Positions 59,015-64,000 of a stretch of DNA of 64,000 nucleotides are shown here, in pieces. A program made the position numbers and the translations under genes. The notes under the pieces were generated by a model. That model searched no databases. It had not been told where the DNA came from and worked only from the letters and a program-made list of their open reading frames with translations. The DNA comes from Pagrus major (taxonomy: Eukaryota > Chordata > Actinopteri > Spariformes > Sparidae), in the NCBI RefSeq assembly GCF_040436345.1, contig NC_133221.1, positions 97,001 through 161,000 on the forward strand, read 5' to 3'. Within the stretch, counting starts at the first letter, position 1. Each line of letters opens with the position of its first letter.

Positions 59015-62000
59015 GTCAGTCAGTGAGAAAACAGTCAGTTAATGAGACAACAGTCAGTTAATGAGACAACAGTCAGTCAGTGAGACAACAGTCAGTTAAT
59101 GAGAAAACAGTCAGTTAATGAGACAACAGTCAGTCAGTGAGACAACAGTCAGTTAATGAGACAACAGTCAGTCAGTGAGACAACAGTCAGTTAATGAGAC
59201 AACAGTCAGAGTTTATAAGACAACAGTCAGTCAATGAGAAAACAGTCAGTCAATGAGAAAACAGTCAGTCAATGAGACAACAGTCAGTCAATGAGACAAC
59301 AGTCAGTTTGAGACAAGTCAGTCAATGAGAAAACAGTCAGTCAATGAGACAACAGTCAGTCAGTGAGACAACAGTCAGTCAATGAGACAACAGTCAGTTT
59401 ATGAGACAAGTCAGTCAATGAGACAACAGTCAGTCAGTGAGACAACAGTCAGTTAATGAGAAAACAGTCAGTCAATGTGAAAACAGTCAGTTAATGAGAC
59501 AACAGTCAGTCAGTGAGACAACAGTCAGTCAATGTGAAAACAGTCAGTCAATGAGACAAGTCAGTCAATGAGAAAACAGTCAGTCAATGTGAAAACAGTC
59601 AGTTAATGAGACAACAGTCAGTCAGTGAGACAAGTCAGTCAATGAGACAACAGTCAGTCAATGAGACAACAGTCAGTTTATGAGACAAGTCAGTCAATGA
59701 GACAACAGTCAGAGTTTATAAGACAACAGTCAGTTAATGAGACAACAGTCAGTCAATGAGAAAACAGTCAGTCAATGAGACAACAGTCAGAGTTTATAAG
59801 ACAACAGTCAGTTAATGAGACAACAGTCAGTCAATGAGAAAACAGTCAGTCAATGAGACAACAGTCAGTCAATGAGACAACAGTCAGTTTATGAGACAAG
59901 TCAGTCAATGAGAAAACAGTCAGTCAATGAGACAACAGTCAGTCAGTGAGACAACAGTCAGTCAATGAGACAACAGTCAGTTTATGAGACAAGTCAGTCA
60001 ATGAGAAAACAGTCAGTCAGTGAGACAACAGTCAGTTAATGAGACAACAGTCAGTCAATGTGAAAACAGTCAGTTAATGAGACAACAGTCAGTCAGTGAG
60101 ACAACAGTCAGTCAATGTGAAAACAGTCAGTCAATGAGACAAGTCAGTCAATGAGAAAACAGTCAGTCAATGTGAAAACAGTCAGTTAATGAGACAACAG
60201 TCAGTCAGTGAGACAAGTCAGTCAATGAGACAACAGTCAGTCAGTGAGACAACAGTCAGTTAATGAGACAAGTCAGTTAATGAGACAACAGTCAGTCAGT
60301 GAGACAACAGTCAGTCAATGAGACAACAGTCAGTTTATGAGACAAGTCAGTCAATGAGAAAACAGTCAGTCAGTGAGACAACAGTCAGTTAATGAGACAA
60401 CAGTCAGTCAATGTGAAAACAGTCAGTTAATGAGACAACAGTCAGTCAGTGAGACAACAGTCAGTCAATGTGAAAACAGTCAGTCAATGAGACAAGTCAG
60501 TCAATGAGAAAACAGTCAGTCAATGTGAAAACAGTCAGTTAATGAGACAACAGTCAGTCAGTGAGACAACAGTCAGTCAATGTGAAAACAGTCAGTTAAT
60601 GAGACAACAGTCAGTCAGTGAGACAAGTCAGTCAATGAGACAACAGTCAGTCAATGAGACAACAGTCAGTCAATGAGAAAACAGTCAGTCAGTGAGACAA
60701 CAGTCAGTTAATGAGACAAGTCAGTTAATGAGACAACAGTCAGTCAGTGAGACAACAGTCAGTCAATGAGACAACAGTCAGTTTATGAGACAAGTCAGTC
60801 AATGAGAAAACAGTCAGTCAGTGAGACAACAGTCAGTTAATGAGACAACAGTCAGTCAATGTGAAAACAGTCAGTTAATGAGACAACAGTCAGTCAGTGA
60901 GACAACAGTCAGTCAATGTGAAAACAGTCAGTCAATGAGACAAGTCAGTCAATGAGAAAACAGTCAGTCAATGTGAAAACAGTCAGTTAATGAGACAACA
61001 GTCAGTCAGTGAGACAACAGTCAGTCAATGTGAAAACAGTCAGTTAATGAGAAAACAGTCAGTTAATGAGACAACAGTCAGTCAGTGAGACAACAGTCAG
61101 TTAATGAGACAACAGTCAGTCAATGAGAAAACAGTCAGTCAACGAGAGAACAGTCAGTCAGTGAGACAACAGTTAGTTAATGGGACAACAGTCAGTCAAT
61201 GAGAAAACAGTCAGTCAATGAGACAACAGTCAGTCAATGAGACAAGTCAGTCAATGAGAAAACAGTCAGTTAATGTGACAACAGTCAGTCAATGAGAGAA
61301 CAGTCAGTCAGTGAGACAACAGTTAGTTAATGGGACAACAGTCAGTCAATGAGAAAACAGTCAGTCAGTGAGACAACAGTCAGTTAATGAGAAAACAGTC
61401 AGTCAGTGAGACAACAGTCAGTTAATGAGACAACAGTCAGTTTATGACACAACAGTTAGTTAATGGGACAACAGTCAGTCAATGAGAAAACAGTCAGTCA
61501 ATGAGACAACAGTCAGTGAGACAACAGTTAGTTAATGGGACAACAGTCAGTCAATGAGAAAACAGTCAGTCAATGAGACAACAGTCAGTCAGTGAGACAA
61601 CAGTCAGTTAATGAGACAACAGTCAGTCAATGAGACAAGTCAGTCAATGAGAAAACAGTCAGTTAATGAGACAACAGTCAGTCAGTGAGACAACAGTCAG
61701 TTAATGAGACAACAGTCAGTCAATGAGAAAACAGTCAGTTAATGAGAAAACAGTCAGAGTTTATGAGACAACAGTCAGTTAATGAGACAACAGTCAGTCA
61801 ATGAGAAAACAGTCAGTCAATGAGACAACAGTCAGTTAAAGAGACAACAGTCAGAGTTTATGAGACAACAGTCAGTTTATGAGACAACAGTCAGTCAATG
61901 TGAAAACAGTCAGTTAATGAGACAAGTCAGTTAATGAGAAAACAGTCAGTCAGTGAGACAACAGTCAGTTAATGAGAAAACAGTCAGTCAATGAGACAAG

Positions 62001-62105
62001 TCAGTCAATGAGACAACAGTCAGTTAATGAGAAAACAGTCAGTCAATGAGAAAACAGTCAGTTTATGACACAACAGTTAGTTAATGGGACAACAGTCAGT
62101 CCGTT
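59015..62105. repeat. 3.1-kb minisatellite upstream of srpk3, with higher-order units
   Basis: About 180 units of 17 bp, ACAGTCAGTCAATGAGA, with TTAATGAGAC, CAATGTGAA and deleted ACAAGTC forms. A composite block of about 170 bp recurs near 59490, 60070, 60420 and 60865. Confidence 0.96.
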
Positions 62106-63255
62106 CTCTCTGATGTGTGTAGATCAGATGTGGTTCTGGTCCGGTCAGAGCAGCAGCTGACACACAGGAACCAAACATTCTAGGCTGACAGGTGTTCAGG
62201 TAAATGGAGAACAGGTAAACAGGTGGGTCAGTGCTGGATACTGTACAGTGTGTGTTCAGTATCAGTATGGCAGCAGCTCTGGTCTTCAGATCACACAGTT
62301 CAACAGTCTGATCACCTGCAGGATGAAACTTGTTCTGCTGGTTCTGGACCGGATGCTGTGATACCAGGAGGTTCCAGGAGGTACTGGGACCCAAACATCA
62401 TAAAAATGTTTGTAGAAGCGAGTGTCGACGTTTCTTTGATCAGAGTTCTTGTTGAGATCAAAGTAAAGTTTGGATCAGACACAAGTGTTAAAATTATAAC
62501 TTTATTTTTACATGATAAAAACTGTGTTGGCCTCCTGTTGTTGCCTCTTCACAATAAAAACACATTTCCATTGCAGACTGACTTCATCATCATCATCATC
62601 ATCATCATCAGACAGGTATTTACAGGCACATTTACACACTGTTAGCAAACTGTACACAATCAGCAAGAAACAGTCTGAGCTTCATTACAACTCATCCTGG
62701 ATCACTTTTTTATACAAACCCTTTAAACTTTTTATTCCCTTGTAGAAAAAACGTTTCAGTAACAAACATAGCTCGACCAATCAGAGCTGAGAATCTGTTT
62801 CATCGTGTCCCAGAAGATTAGAAAACTGTACAGAGATCAGGAGGTCAAAGGTCAGAGCTTCTTCCTCCATTTACATACATCATCAGTGACACAGCAGAGT
62901 CGGACTCCGCCTCTCGCCTTTATTTCAAAAACAAAACAAACACTGCCTGAAGAAGCACCAGAAATCTTTATCATCATCGTCATCATCATCATCATCATCA
63001 TCATCATCACATGCATGCAGAAGTCTAATCTGATCAGAGAACTACAACTACGGGTCAAACACAGGCTCAAAAAACACACAAGGCAAAAACACAGAGGAGA
63101 CGCTCAGATCAAACAGCAATAATCAGAAATATTAGAAGACAAAGAAGAAAAGATGAGTCAGCAGGAAGATCATTCACCAAACGTCTCCATTTAGAACAAA
63201 ATCTGTCAGAAACGACAGTCTGAAGATTATTGCCTGATGGGTTCAGTCTCAGAGT
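62106..63255. other. Unassigned flank, possible 3' UTR of a further gene
   Basis: No coding sequence recognised. AATAAA on the minus strand (TTTATT at 62501-62506) and an AATAAA on the plus strand near 62552 could end transcripts; (ATC)n lies at 62585-62610 and 62980-63008. Confidence 0.3.
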
Positions 63256-64000
63256 CCATTTACACTGAAGTATCCTGTCAGGACAGTCCAGGAAGTATCC
63301 TGTCAGGACAGTCCAGGAAGTATACTGTCAGGACAGTCCAGGAAGTATCCTGTCAGGACAGTCCAGGAAGTATCCTGTCAGGACAGTCCAGGAAGTATAC
63401 TGTCAGGACAGTCCAGGAAGTATGCTGTCAGGAGTGTCCAGGAAGTATCCTGTCCAGAGTTCAGGAAGTATCCTGTCCAGAGTCCAGGAAGTATCCTGTC
63501 GGGACAGTCCAGGAAGTATGCTGTCAGGACAGTCCAGGATGTATGCTGTCAGGACAGTCCAGGAAGTATGCTGTCAGGACAGTCCAGGAAGTATCCTGTC
63601 AGGACAGTCCAGGATGTATGCTGTCAGGACAGTCCAGGAAGTATGCTGTCAGGACAGTCCAGGATGTATGCTGTCAGGACAGTCCAGGAAGTATGCTGTC
63701 AGGACAGTCCAGGAAGTATCCTGTCAGGACAGTCCAGGAAGTATGCTGTCAGGACAGTCCAGGAAGTATGCTTTCAGGACAGTCCAGGAAGTATGCTGTC
63801 AGGACAGTCCAGGAAGTATCCTGTCAGGACAGTCCAGGAAGTATACTGTCAGGACAGTCCAGGAAGTATGCTGTCAGGACAGTCCAGGAAGTATCCTGTC
63901 AGGACAGTCCAGGAAGTATTCTGTCAGGACAGTCCAGGAAGTATTCTGTCAGGACAGTCCAGGAAGTATGCTGTCAGGAGAGTACAGGAAGTATCCTGTC
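63256..64000. repeat. 25-bp minisatellite running off the window
   Basis: About 29 copies of CTGTCAGGACAGTCCAGGAA plus GTATG, GTATC or GTATA. Homogeneous, and open at the window edge. CTGTCAGGACAG is itself close to palindromic. Confidence 0.96.

Noticed and set aside
63256..64000. Regular repeat that could suggest a CRISPR array
   Set aside because: Units are contiguous without unique spacers, and the window is vertebrate DNA.

Overview
The window is nuclear DNA of a ray-finned (teleost) fish, possibly a spiny-rayed one. The evidence is GT-AG split genes, three recognisable vertebrate genes, fish-type hAT, Harbinger and LINE relics, and very dense micro- and minisatellites. No prokaryotic operon, tRNA, rRNA or CRISPR array was seen.

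Layout. (1) 1-3,390: a tandem array and an internally deleted Harbinger-type element. (2) about 3,400-23,520, + strand: grm6, a group III metabotropic glutamate receptor. A 5' UTR exon and 14 coding exons join in phase to 915 codons plus stop. Its introns hold a 2.3-kb minisatellite, a LINE with a hAT element nested in it, and several smaller arrays. (3) 23,521-28,474: 3' flank with little recognisable content. (4) 28,475-38,731, + strand: tsr2, five coding exons, 174 aa. Its 8.5-kb intron 1 contains an L1 relic, a 100-N assembly gap flanked by duplicated sequence, and a TCC-rich tract of more than 2 kb. (5) 40,041-58,474, - strand: srpk3, 17 coding exons, 841 aa, convergent with tsr2. It carries a long Pro/Ser/Thr-rich N-terminal exon not found in the human protein. 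(6) 58,500-64,000: the srpk3 promoter, with a perfect NRF1-type motif, then a 3.1-kb higher-order minisatellite and a second array running off the window.

Roles. The genes do not form one pathway: grm6 encodes the ON-bipolar-cell glutamate receptor, tsr2 an Rps26/eS26 chaperone in small-subunit ribosome biogenesis, and srpk3 an SR-protein kinase. What links them here is structure. Tandem repeats sit against exon edges and in places duplicate or form the splice signals. The strongest observations are: the classical 936-bp mGluR exon is split by four introns, one flanked by an 8-bp direct repeat; a 33-bp array copies a grm6 splice donor; a (GT)n tract serves as an srpk3 donor; a CpG-rich cluster holds a perfect 51-bp inverted repeat; and an in-frame 24-bp array lies upstream of the tsr2 start codon. 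Exon boundaries were worked out by hand from splice signals, reading phase and remembered family sequences; no transcript or database evidence was available.
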